Source: an uncultured Prevotellaceae bacterium (lineage in GTDB: Bacteria; Bacteroidota; Bacteroidia; Bacteroidales; Bacteroidaceae). From it: DNA of 7,675 nt. The notes under the pieces were generated by a model. The model did not search any database and had not been told where the DNA came from. It was given only the letters and a program-made list of their open reading frames with translations. The stretch spans positions 1 to 7,675 of the forward strand of contig CAMJAO010000096.1 in assembly GCA_946403615.1 (NCBI GenBank). The letters are read 5' to 3'. Position numbers and translations under genes: made by a program. This document shows, piece after piece, positions 1 to 6,322 of this stretch (the stretch's first letter is position 1; the number at the start of each line of letters is the position of its first letter).

Positions 1-431
1 TAGCAGGACCTGGAGTGAAGGGCGATACGCTCTTGGTCGTGCAAACCAATCGCATACAAGAGTTGATGGGAATGAAGCATGACATGACCATCAAACAATT
101 TCGCCAACAAGAAACGACTCAATCAACACCGTGGTTGAAATGGTTCGTCGACTATGACCCGTCTGACGACATCCGGAAAACCCGTTGCCCGGTCTTTGCA
201 CTCAATGGAGATCGTGATTGCCAAGTCATTTCCGCTCAGAATCTCCCAGCCATCAGACTGTTGCTCCGTCCTTCAAAAAAGAATCTGATTAAAGAATACC
301 CTGCTCTTAACCATTTGTTCCAGCATTGTGAGACGGGTCTTCCTACGGAGTATTCTTCCATCGAAGAAACGTTTTCCCCAGAAGTCCTTGCTGACATGGT
401 CCGATGGATAAAACAGTGCTTCGGCCTTTGA
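1..431 (+). CDS. Alpha/beta hydrolase (S33 / Hydrolase_4 type), C-terminal part; gene cut by window start
   Basis: The open frame runs in from the left edge (first full codon at position 3) and ends with TGA at 429-431, so about 142 residues of the C-terminal half are present. The first residues, AGPGVKGD, match the strand and loop that follow the nucleophile region in Bacteroidetes alpha/beta hydrolases of the serine-aminopeptidase-like group. The nucleophile serine itself lies outside the window. The triad acid is probably the second Asp of ALNGDRDCQV, and the triad His is probably that of ALNHLFQH. Both motifs, and the closing ETFSPEVLADMVRWI helix, are typical of this family. The GTG at position 15 is internal and not the real start. 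The cap between AGPG and STPWLKWF is about 40 residues, which seems shorter than many relatives. Family members hydrolyse small esters, but the substrate here cannot be told. The gene converges on the outer-membrane protein gene across a shared terminator. Confidence 0.85.
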   Translation, partial: AGPGVKGDTLLVVQTNRIQELMGMKHDMTIKQFRQQETTQSTPWLKWFVDYDPSDDIRKTRCPVFALNGDRDCQVISAQNLPAIRLLLRPSKKNLIKEYPALNHLFQHCETGLPTEYSSIEETFSPEVLADMVRWIKQCFGL

Positions 432-445
432 TGATAACCATAAAT

Positions 446-480
446 AAAGAGCCTCCCATTCATTGTGGAAGGCTCTTTTT
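446..480. terminator. Intrinsic terminator, probably bidirectional, between convergent genes
   Basis: An inverted repeat pairs AAAGAGCCT (446-454) with AGGCTCTTT (470-478). After one C/A mismatch, CCA (456-458) also pairs with TGG (466-468), leaving a short loop. The plus-strand side runs into a T-tract at 476-480, starting 14 bases after the hydrolase stop codon. Read on the minus strand, the hairpin is followed by a T-rich stretch (TTTATTTATGG) and lies about 57 bases past the stop of the outer-membrane protein gene. It can therefore serve both converging genes. Confidence 0.85.
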
Positions 481-536
481 CATTGTTTAATACATCATCC
501 CTTACGACCGCATAACATTACAATCTTCGCCCCTGT

Positions 537-2915
537 TTACATTCTCGCTTTCTGCTTCTCACCTGCACCTGAGCCACGGTATTTCGAACGTGCCTCATTG
601 AATTTCCATGTGAGATTAAGGGAGAAGGTGCTACGTGCTGGGTTATGGACGGTCAGTTCGCGAATACCAAAAACAATGGCTTCCGTCTTGTTCCCGTTGA
701 AGATATCGTAGTAGCGCAGATCGGCGGTCAGTATGCCGAGACGGTGCAGGTTGAAATCGCGCTGAATGCCTAGACTGGCGTTGAAACGATTGGCGATGAG
801 ACGGAAATTGTTGTAGTCGCCATGTGAAGCCCAATCGATAGAGGCATTCAAACGGAAATCCTTCGGTAAATCGATATCGTTCTGCCATGCGAGAGTGAGG
901 AAAGGCCGATTGAGTGTAAGCATGGAACCGTCTGCGGTCAGCGACTTGTAGTTCTGGAACACGGCGTAGGCATACCACATGGGGTGCCAAATGCCAATAG
1001 TGGGGCGTGCAGAGAGACTGACGGACAGCTGGTCATAATCCTCCTTGCTATTAATTGGGCGCACCAGACTGATGAGCGGATCTTCAGAACCGGGGAACGG
1101 CTCGGTGCTCATGGTCAGTGCGTTCTTGATACGACCGTAGTTCAGTGTCAGATTCATCCATTTGTAAGCGGTGTTCAGCACAATACTATGGGTATAGGTC
1201 GGTTTCAGATAGGGGTTGCCGCTCTGATAGGAGTAACGGTTCAGATAAATGGTCTGACTGGTCAGGTTGCTGTAGTTCGGGCGTTCAATATCACGCCGAT
1301 ATGATAACGAGAATTGCATCTTGCCGATGGGGGCTGAGATGACGAGGGTGGGGAACCAATCGCCATAGTTTCTGCACACCTCATCCTCGCGTTTGCCAAA
1401 GTTGTAGTAGTCGTTCTTCAGATGCTCGTAGCGCAAACCTGCCTGTACAAAGACTTTGCCGAACGCCCGTCCATAATCTATAAAGGCAGCGGCGCTTGAC
1501 TCGTTGATTTTGGTGTCCGTAGCTTTCACAGGTACATAGTCTGAGGCTATGTATGAATATGCGTCTGTTCGGTGGTTGTAGGAATATTCGCCGCCGAGCG
1601 ATAGATTGCCATTCCAGACAGGGTAACTGAAAATGAGCTTCGTCGCCCAGAAATTATTGCTGCTTTTGGTGTCGCTTTCTATGGTGCGGATGGTTCCTGC
1701 GGCTGAATCGTCAGACGCATTGACCGGTGTCATCGTCTCAGTGGTGTTTCCGGGTGCCTTTGTGTCATCGAAGAGACCGTCAAGGTTGAAGTCAACCCCC
1801 AGTTTACCCAATTTGCCGTTGTAATAGACGTTGAAGATGTGCTTTGTAAAACTGTCACTTTGGATGATACGGCTCTCAGAGCGTTCGATATAGGTGCCGT
1901 TTTCGTAGTTATCGGTATTGTAATAACTCGAAAACTCTCCGTTCGGATGGCGGTCAAACTTGTAGAAGGCACCCAGACTATGGTTCTCGTCAAACATATA
2001 GTTAACCTGTAACTGAGGTGACCATCCTTTCCAGATGTTTTTTGAATCCTGCTTGGTGATACCTATGTATTCGTCTTTACCACACAGGTAGTACATGTTG
2101 TTCTCTTGCAGTGACTTTGAGTGCCCGTATCTGCCAGCCCATAGCGATGCTGTGATGTCGAGTCCGCCAGTACGGTAGTTCACGTCGAGATTATTGGTCA
2201 ACGTATGACCATATTGGTACACAGCCTCGGCATTGTCTTGGAAACTGATACCCTCGCCCTGTGCTTTCTTCAATTGAATGCGGACAACTGCCTTTACTGA
2301 TGCTGCATAACGTGCACCTGGGTTCTGTACCACATCCACATGTTGAATCTGGTCGGAACGCAGACGCGACAACTCTTTCATGTCCTGTACTCTACGACCG
2401 TTGATATACACCTCGGCATCGCCACGGCCCAGAACTTTCACACCACCATCGCGTTCCGCTTCTAATGAAGGTACACGTTTCAGCGCATCGCTCACTGTGC
2501 CGGCCTTTTCTAATATGGTTCCTGCAATGGTTGTTCGCATGGCGTCGCCTTTGACATGGGTCTTTGGCAATGTTCCTTTGACCACGACTTCGCTCAGCAT
2601 CTTCGAGTCTTCCTCTAAACGGATGGTCAGGCCGTTAGTGGCCTGGATATATTGTGTCTGGTAGCCTATACTCGATATCTTCAACAATCCTTCATTGATA
2701 TCGGTTACTATTTTGTAAATCCCCTGCTCGTCGGTCATCGCTCCTTGTACAAAAGCCGAGTCTGGCAGTGACAGCAACACGACATTCACAAAGGGCAATG
2801 GTTCGCCTTGGGCGTCTATTACCTTACCTTCCAAATCGTGTGTCTTGGCAAACGACATCACGGTCATCATCATCGCAGCCATCAAGACTGTCAATCGAAA
2901 ACTAATCTTTTTCAT
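537..2915 (-). CDS. TonB-receptor-like outer-membrane beta-barrel protein (OMP_b-brl_3 type)
   Basis: This complete 792-residue protein is an outer-membrane barrel of the Bacteroidetes group that resembles TonB-dependent receptors. Residues 1-23 are a signal peptide (Lys-rich start, Leu/Met-rich core, cleavage probably after SFA). Residues 27-101 form a carboxypeptidase-regulatory-like beta-sandwich (GKVIDAQGEPLPFVNVVL, later SIGYQTQYI). The linker MLSEVVVKG at 106-114 leads into a plug at about 115-216, with VYINGRRV at 169-176 and VDVVQNPGARYAAS at 193-206, both hallmarks of the family. The barrel fills the rest. The final strand STFSLNLTWKFN is followed by a basic KYRGSGAGEKQKARM tail, also typical. 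No SusD-like partner lies beside it, so a glycan-uptake role is not supported and the transported substrate is unknown. The ATG at 2915 is chosen because the signal peptide follows at once and an A-rich leader (AATTAAGAA) precedes it. A promoter, long leader and tandem repeat lie upstream. Confidence 0.92.
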   Translation of the reverse strand: MKKISFRLTVLMAAMMMTVMSFAKTHDLEGKVIDAQGEPLPFVNVVLLSLPDSAFVQGAMTDEQGIYKIVTDINEGLLKISSIGYQTQYIQATNGLTIRLEEDSKMLSEVVVKGTLPKTHVKGDAMRTTIAGTILEKAGTVSDALKRVPSLEAERDGGVKVLGRGDAEVYINGRRVQDMKELSRLRSDQIQHVDVVQNPGARYAASVKAVVRIQLKKAQGEGISFQDNAEAVYQYGHTLTNNLDVNYRTGGLDITASLWAGRYGHSKSLQENNMYYLCGKDEYIGITKQDSKNIWKGWSPQLQVNYMFDENHSLGAFYKFDRHPNGEFSSYYNTDNYENGTYIERSESRIIQSDSFTKHIFNVYYNGKLGKLGVDFNLDGLFDDTKAPGNTTETMTPVNASDDSAAGTIRTIESDTKSSNNFWATKLIFSYPVWNGNLSLGGEYSYNHRTDAYSYIASDYVPVKATDTKINESSAAAFIDYGRAFGKVFVQAGLRYEHLKNDYYNFGKREDEVCRNYGDWFPTLVISAPIGKMQFSLSYRRDIERPNYSNLTSQTIYLNRYSYQSGNPYLKPTYTHSIVLNTAYKWMNLTLNYGRIKNALTMSTEPFPGSEDPLISLVRPINSKEDYDQLSVSLSARPTIGIWHPMWYAYAVFQNYKSLTADGSMLTLNRPFLTLAWQNDIDLPKDFRLNASIDWASHGDYNNFRLIANRFNASLGIQRDFNLHRLGILTADLRYYDIFNGNKTEAIVFGIRELTVHNPARSTFSLNLTWKFNEARSKYRGSGAGEKQKARM

Positions 2916-2971
2916 TTCTTAATTATGATATTGAGTTTATGAATACTTTTCTGCAACAAGTTGTTCAATTC

Positions 2972-3040
2972 GTTAGACATATTATTTTACGAAATCATTA
3001 CACGTTTTTAGACATATATCATACGAAAAAACTACACGGT
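2972..3040 (-). repeat. Two tandem imperfect direct repeats, 34 and 35 bases, upstream of the outer-membrane protein gene
   Basis: Read on the minus strand, unit 1 (3040 to 3007) begins ACCGTGTAGT and unit 2 (3006 to 2972) begins AACGTGTAAT. Both continue with TTTCGTA and end in ATATGTCTAA. Aligned with one gap, about 27 of 35 columns are identical, and the units abut exactly. ACCGTGTAG resembles the published LytTR-type response-regulator site [TA][AC][CA]GTTN[AG][TG] in 8 of 9 positions, with G in place of the second T of GTT; the second copy matches in 7 of 9. Conservation of whole 34/35-base units next to AT-rich spacers fits a tandem operator, but the binding protein is unknown and the LytTR link is inference. 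No regulator gene is in the window. Confidence 0.7.
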
Positions 3041-3177
3041 TGTTAAGTTTTTCTGCATACTTTTTTCCTAATACCCTCTTCAGTCCTTTTTCCATACCCC
3101 GAAAGGCCGGGAAAAATCTGTGCTGTTTCTAATAGCGTCAGTCAGGACATACAAGGTCACCATCTGTATTGTTGCTG

Positions 3178-3209
3178 CAAAAGTATAGTGAATGGGTTGC
3201 CCTTGCAAA
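3178..3209 (-). promoter_or_regulatory. Bacteroidetes-type promoter reading toward the outer-membrane protein gene
   Basis: On the minus strand TTTG (3209-3206) is followed after exactly 20 bases by TACTTTTG (3185-3178). This matches the Bacteroidetes housekeeping consensus of TTTG at -33 and TAnnTTTG at -7 in every defined position and in spacing. Transcription would start near 3171-3174, giving the outer-membrane protein mRNA an untranslated leader of about 255 bases. A GCAAATAT / ATATT-C-TGC inverted repeat at 3205-3226 overlaps the -33 element and might be an operator. No start site has been mapped. Confidence 0.6.
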
Positions 3210-3291
3210 TATCTGGGATATTCTGCATGGATTTGTGACGAGTGGCATCCTGTCTCACAATCTATAAATGCTTATCCGGTATTAGTTAATG

Positions 3292-4326
3292 CTACTTCAT
3301 CTGATACTTTTTGTAACGCGACCACTCTGATAGGATTCCATCCTCGTGCTTTCCAAGAAAAAAATCTGATTTGTTATCCTGCTTAAAAGGAGCCCAATTG
3401 CCACAAATAATACCGTCATGGGCAATCACTGGCTGGAAAATGCCACTGTTGTTGTGCGCCTTGTGTTTGTATTCGGGCGATAACACGATATCGCGGCTTT
3501 TATAACTGATAAGGTATTCATCATAGGGTGCTATCAGGAGATATTTACCTTTGCTGAATCCCCTTGTGCGGCATGTGTCTGTCAGATAGAAATCACGTCC
3601 CTTCCATTTCTCAGAATGTATCGATTGACCCATGAGAGTGATTCCTTTGCGACAATCGCTGATGTTCAGCCCCGACCACCACACGAAATCCTCCAAGGTG
3701 GCGGGTTGACGGCTTTGGAAGTATTTGCGGGTAAGCAGCAACAAGGTTTCGTCACGGTCCATGATTCGTTTTGATTTCACTTTGTCGGCTGTCAGTGCGT
3801 ATGTAGCCTTCATGGGTAACAAATCGCCGCTGCAAATCGTTCCGGATATCTCTGCCATGCGGATGTGATATGACAGTCTGTGTTCATCCATGTATATATC
3901 CTTTTCCGCCAATGCCTGTACGATCTCTTCTTTGGTCGCGCTTCTTTTGTCTGCAACTGTTTGGATGATGATGTCGCGGATTTGCATCACCTCATCATCA
4001 CTGATACTGATTTTGTTGCTGTTCATCCAGCCTTTGGTCACTGCCATGGCTCTGGGTGCGCATAGTTCTACCAATGGCCAATAGTCCTCGGCCGACACGA
4101 GTTGCCAAGTGCCGCGCATCAGGTGCAAACGGATTATCTGACCGTTGTCGAATGCCTCCTTGAAAGCCTTTGCCGATGGCTTCCGTGTGCGCATGGCTAC
4201 TGCCCAGCGCATCATGCGGTATTCCTGTGCCTGTATGGCACCCATATAGTTGACCAATTCGGCAGGATGGTCGAATTGAGGACATATGAGTTGTTGGTTC
4301 AATAGTCGGATGGATATCGGATTCAT
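3292..4326 (-). CDS. Winged-helix DNA-binding protein, AlkZ/YcaQ-like (HTH_42), putative DNA glycosylase
   Basis: This complete 344-residue protein belongs to the HTH_42 family, whose studied members (Streptomyces AlkZ, E. coli YcaQ/AlkX) are DNA glycosylases that remove bulky alkylated bases or unhook interstrand crosslinks. The N-terminal signature GAIQAQEYRMMRWAVAMR (29-46) carries Gln32-Ala-Gln34 where AlkZ has its catalytic Gln-x-Gln motif. Residues 66-77 (RLHLMRGTWQLV) match the conserved R-x-H-L-x-R-x-T-W/L segment. The middle, about 120-215, contains helical winged-helix elements, including ATKEEIVQAL and ATLEDFVWWSGL. The C-terminal part has the family's LLIAPYDEYLISYKSRDIVL (about 264-283) and a beta segment around DGIICGNWAPF. 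Length fits the family. It starts 10 bases after the upstream acetyltransferase stop, so the two are probably co-transcribed. The ATG at 4326 has no clear Shine-Dalgarno site. Many family members are untested, so the glycosylase activity is inferred. Confidence 0.85.
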   Translation of the reverse strand: MNPISIRLLNQQLICPQFDHPAELVNYMGAIQAQEYRMMRWAVAMRTRKPSAKAFKEAFDNGQIIRLHLMRGTWQLVSAEDYWPLVELCAPRAMAVTKGWMNSNKISISDDEVMQIRDIIIQTVADKRSATKEEIVQALAEKDIYMDEHRLSYHIRMAEISGTICSGDLLPMKATYALTADKVKSKRIMDRDETLLLLTRKYFQSRQPATLEDFVWWSGLNISDCRKGITLMGQSIHSEKWKGRDFYLTDTCRTRGFSKGKYLLIAPYDEYLISYKSRDIVLSPEYKHKAHNNSGIFQPVIAHDGIICGNWAPFKQDNKSDFFLGKHEDGILSEWSRYKKYQMK

Positions 4327-4336
4327 CTGTGGCTAT

Positions 4337-4858
4337 CTATTTGACTAATTCCATTCTTAACACTCTGATGGGGCGGTTTTCACCCTGATATTGACTCGGA
4401 TCGATACAAGTTTCACCTGTTGCGACAAATCCGCATTTTTCCATCACACGGCCAGAGGCGGGATTGTCGATGTAGTGACCGCTGATGAGCGATTTAATGT
4501 CTGTTTTCTTTCGTATGTGGTCTGTCATCAGCTGCAACGCTTCTGTACAAATGCCCTGGTTCCAATAAGGCTTAGCCACCCAATAACCGATTAGGGGCTC
4601 ATTTTCACGGGCGGGTAATTGACATTCACACGACGGACCATATCCCATTGCCCCGATTGCCTCGCCGCTTTCTTTCAGTTCAATGGCCCAAGTGGTATCG
4701 TTATGAAATAAGGTGCGGATAATCTCCAGACTCTCTTCCACAGTCTGATGTGGAGGCCAACCCGCACGCGGACCCACATCAGGGTCGGAGGCGTATTTGA
4801 ACAGCGCCTCGGCGTCGCTGTCCAACCATGGTCTCAATATGATTCTGTCTGTTTCCAT
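4337..4858 (-). CDS. GNAT family N-acetyltransferase, RimJ/RimL-like (Acetyltransf_3)
   Basis: This 173-residue protein opens with METDRIILRPW, the usual start of RimJ/RimL-type acetyltransferases, which transfer the acetyl group of acetyl-CoA to an amine on a protein N-terminus or small molecule. The VGPRAGWPPHQTVEES segment (28-43) is common in a bacterial subgroup of unassigned function. Acetyl-CoA-binding motif A is IGYWVAKPYWNQGICTEAL (90-108). The usual W-G-x-G-x-A reads W-N-Q-G-I-C, so two small residues are replaced by Asn and Cys. Asn132 and the DNPASGRVMEKCGF segment form motif B. The ATG at 4858 sits after an AT-rich leader (AAATAAAATAA) without a Shine-Dalgarno site. It lies 48 bases after the other acetyltransferase gene and 10 bases before the AlkZ-like gene. 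The two acetyltransferases belong to different subfamilies, so this is not a recent duplication. The substrate is unknown. Confidence 0.88.
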   Translation of the reverse strand: METDRIILRPWLDSDAEALFKYASDPDVGPRAGWPPHQTVEESLEIIRTLFHNDTTWAIELKESGEAIGAMGYGPSCECQLPARENEPLIGYWVAKPYWNQGICTEALQLMTDHIRKKTDIKSLISGHYIDNPASGRVMEKCGFVATGETCIDPSQYQGENRPIRVLRMELVK

Positions 4859-4906
4859 TTATTTTATTTGTCTTTTCATTCTGTATAATCACGTCATTCT
4901 GATAAA

Positions 4907-5428
4907 TCACATCTGATGTTCAAAGAAATAAAAGTCTGTCCAACCGGTATTCTCTGCGAAAAGATGCTGTTTGCCCCTATATTCGAAACCTATACGCTCG
5001 TATATCCTGTGCGCTGGCGTATTCGAGGCGAGGGCATCAAGGCGAACCGATTTTTTCCCCTTCATCTTGGCAATACGGATGGCTTCTCTTATCATCTCTG
5101 TACCGATGCCTTCACCTTGGCTGTCAGGACCGACTGCAAGGATATGAATCACTGCGGCTTCATCGTCTGCTATTTGCAGTGACCATTCTATCGTGTGATA
5201 ATCTTCTCCTTGATACATCGTAACCGCCATCGCTCCTTCGATGACATCATGCTTACGATATAAATACATACTCCCTTCTTCGATATATGCCCTGATACCT
5301 TCGGCTGTCGGGTGTTTCCCTTTGCTCCATCGGGCATATCGTTCTATTTCAGGAGTACGTGCTATCACATCATCGTAGAAATCCATGATGGACTCAAAAT
5401 CAACAGAGTTCGCTTGATATAATTCCAT
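4907..5428 (-). CDS. GNAT family N-acetyltransferase (Acetyltransf_1)
   Basis: This is a 173-residue single-domain acetyltransferase. Motif A is AVIHILAVGPDSQGEGIGTEMI (92-113), with a textbook Q104-x-x-G107-x-G109 pyrophosphate loop for acetyl-CoA. Motif B is VRLDALASNTPAHRIYERIGF (128-148). Asn136 and Tyr143 stand where GNAT enzymes hold a conserved Asn and the frequent general-acid Tyr. The N-terminal half (FYDDVIARTPEIERYARWSKGKHPT) probably forms the substrate side and resembles proteins annotated only as GNAT acetyltransferases. The ATG at 5428 is supported by a purine-rich GGGGGAG about 10 bases upstream, stronger than before its neighbours. The 70-base gap before it could hold its own promoter, but no -33/-7 pair was found there. 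The substrate is unknown. Confidence 0.88.
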   Translation of the reverse strand: MELYQANSVDFESIMDFYDDVIARTPEIERYARWSKGKHPTAEGIRAYIEEGSMYLYRKHDVIEGAMAVTMYQGEDYHTIEWSLQIADDEAAVIHILAVGPDSQGEGIGTEMIREAIRIAKMKGKKSVRLDALASNTPAHRIYERIGFEYRGKQHLFAENTGWTDFYFFEHQM

Positions 5429-5498
5429 TTCTATTTTCTCCCCCGTTAATATGGTGGTCGCAGCGTCATATCAATTATCCCAAGAATTCCATACGAAA

Positions 5499-6302
5499 CT
5501 AATCGTGATAATCGCTTTCTTCCCATTCGAATTTTATCTTCTGGGGTACAAGGTATTTGTCTATTTTGTAGTCAATGTTTGCCTTGTGTGCCTGACTGAG
5601 TTGATAGCATCGAGGTATACGGTACATTTTTCCGTCCTTGATGAAACGGGCGCCTGTTTGGTGAAAACGGAAGGAGACGCATTTTGCAACACATTGCTCC
5701 CTGACGGCAAGAATCCAGTCATAATTGCAAGGTCTTGCGTCAACACCCGACTCTCCGCCGACCGACACTTCGTCTATCTTTTCGTTCAGATAAGGGGTAA
5801 GATCAATGGCGGTGAGCATCGGGGCCACGATGATGCTCTTGTGCTTGATGGGAAGAGACAGGAAAATGGGAAGACGGTAATCTGCCATTTCCTGATTCTC
5901 CACCGTACAACCCACGATGACATTGTTATAACCGTCGCCCCAATCATTTGGTATGCACTCCATAAACCGGTCGATACGTTTGGTGAAGAAGAAAAAATAA
6001 AGGTCGCTTCGCGTCTTGATCATCTCCCAACATTCCGGGCGCCATTCGTCAGCATCTTTCAATAGAAAATCCGATGTGAAGCACGTGAACACGATTTTTC
6101 CGCTTTCTATCTTCCACGATTTGTCACGTTTTTTCTTAATCGGCAGGTTGAAGTTGCCCGTCTTTCTGCACACACTGCTCGATATCTCGCTACCGTACAT
6201 CTCATCTTGACGATACACATAACAATACTTGCACCCAGTGCTTATCTTGGTGCAACCGTGCCATGGATTCCAGTCTGCGTATATTTCCCAGTGTTCTGGC
6301 AT
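5499..6302 (-). CDS. DUF5131 family protein (phage Gp37/Gp68-like, radical-SAM-like)
   Basis: This complete 267-residue protein belongs to the DUF5131 family, first named after mycobacteriophage Gp37/Gp68. The N-terminal WNPWHGCTKISTGCKYCYVYR (11-31) has Cys17-x6-Cys24-x2-Cys27, the three-cysteine pattern of this family. It resembles the radical-SAM CxxxCxxC site that binds a 4Fe-4S cluster, but with a longer first spacing. Further family segments follow: KIVFTCFTSDFLLKDADEWR (about 69-88), the strand-like YFFFFTKRIDRF, NVIVGCTVENQEMADYRLP, VAPMLTAIDL, and VGGESGVDARPC before the C-terminal HQTGARFIKDGK. Length is normal. No biochemical function is established for the family, and radical-SAM chemistry is a proposal from the motif. 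The gene starts 20 bases after the flavodoxin-fold gene, suggesting co-transcription with a redox protein. The usual three-Cys-motif partner (TcmP) is not visible. The ATG at 6302 is right because family homology begins within the first residues. Confidence 0.88.
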   Translation of the reverse strand: MPEHWEIYADWNPWHGCTKISTGCKYCYVYRQDEMYGSEISSSVCRKTGNFNLPIKKKRDKSWKIESGKIVFTCFTSDFLLKDADEWRPECWEMIKTRSDLYFFFFTKRIDRFMECIPNDWGDGYNNVIVGCTVENQEMADYRLPIFLSLPIKHKSIIVAPMLTAIDLTPYLNEKIDEVSVGGESGVDARPCNYDWILAVREQCVAKCVSFRFHQTGARFIKDGKMYRIPRCYQLSQAHKANIDYKIDKYLVPQKIKFEWEESDYHD

Positions 6303-6322
6303 AATGCGTTATCTCACGTTAG

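Larger units (their letters stand above)
2916..3291. other. 376-base intergenic region: leader and control region of the outer-membrane protein gene
   Basis: No convincing gene lies here on either strand. Reading on the minus strand from 3291 to 2916, the region holds in order: an imperfect inverted repeat TTGTGA/TCACAA (3255-3260 with 3233-3238) that lacks a T-tract and so is not a clear terminator for the preceding gene; an inverted repeat GCAAATAT / ATATT-C-TGC (3205-3212 with 3218-3226) covering the -33 element; a consensus promoter (3178-3209); a 27-codon open frame (3163 to 3080); a TTTTTCC/GGAAAAA hairpin with a small CCCG/CGGG helix possible inside it (about 3087-3116); the tandem repeat (2972-3040); and a short inverted repeat AACAA-C-TTGTT (2955-2965) close to the start codon. 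The composition is AT-rich near the repeat. Confidence 0.7.

Noticed and set aside
984..1304. Plus-strand open frames of 60-110 codons inside the outer-membrane protein gene
   Set aside because: They are antisense shadows of a well-supported coding region and their translations show no recognisable motifs.
2938..2960. TACTTTTCTGCAACAA on the plus strand, resembling the TACTTTTGCAGCAACAA at the promoter on the other strand
   Set aside because: It differs from TAnnTTTG at the last position, has no TTTG at the right distance upstream, and no plus-strand gene follows.
3233..3260. TTGTGA/TCACAA inverted repeat after the AlkZ-like gene, considered as a terminator
   Set aside because: The stem is only 6 pairs with a 16-base loop, and no T-tract follows on the minus strand, so intrinsic termination is not supported.
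3192..3386. A 64-codon plus-strand frame running from the intergenic region into the AlkZ-like gene
   Set aside because: It overlaps the antisense 3' end of a real gene, has no promoter in its direction, and the peptide has no family features.
4337..5428. The two adjacent 173-residue acetyltransferases as a tandem duplication
   Set aside because: They have equal length but belong to different GNAT subfamilies and share only the general acetyl-CoA motif.
5429..5498. Possible promoter or hairpin (ATATG...CATAT) between the DUF5131 gene and the first acetyltransferase
   Set aside because: No -33/-7 pair fits and the stem is only 5 pairs around a 13-base loop.
5451..6065. A 204-codon open frame on the plus strand opposite the DUF5131 gene
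   Set aside because: It lies wholly antisense to a gene with clear family motifs, and its own translation shows no domain or plausible ribosome site.
5499..6302. DUF5131 gene as a sign of an integrated phage, because of its phage Gp37/Gp68 naming
   Set aside because: No integrase, capsid, tail or lysis gene is present, and DUF5131 is common on bacterial chromosomes outside prophages.
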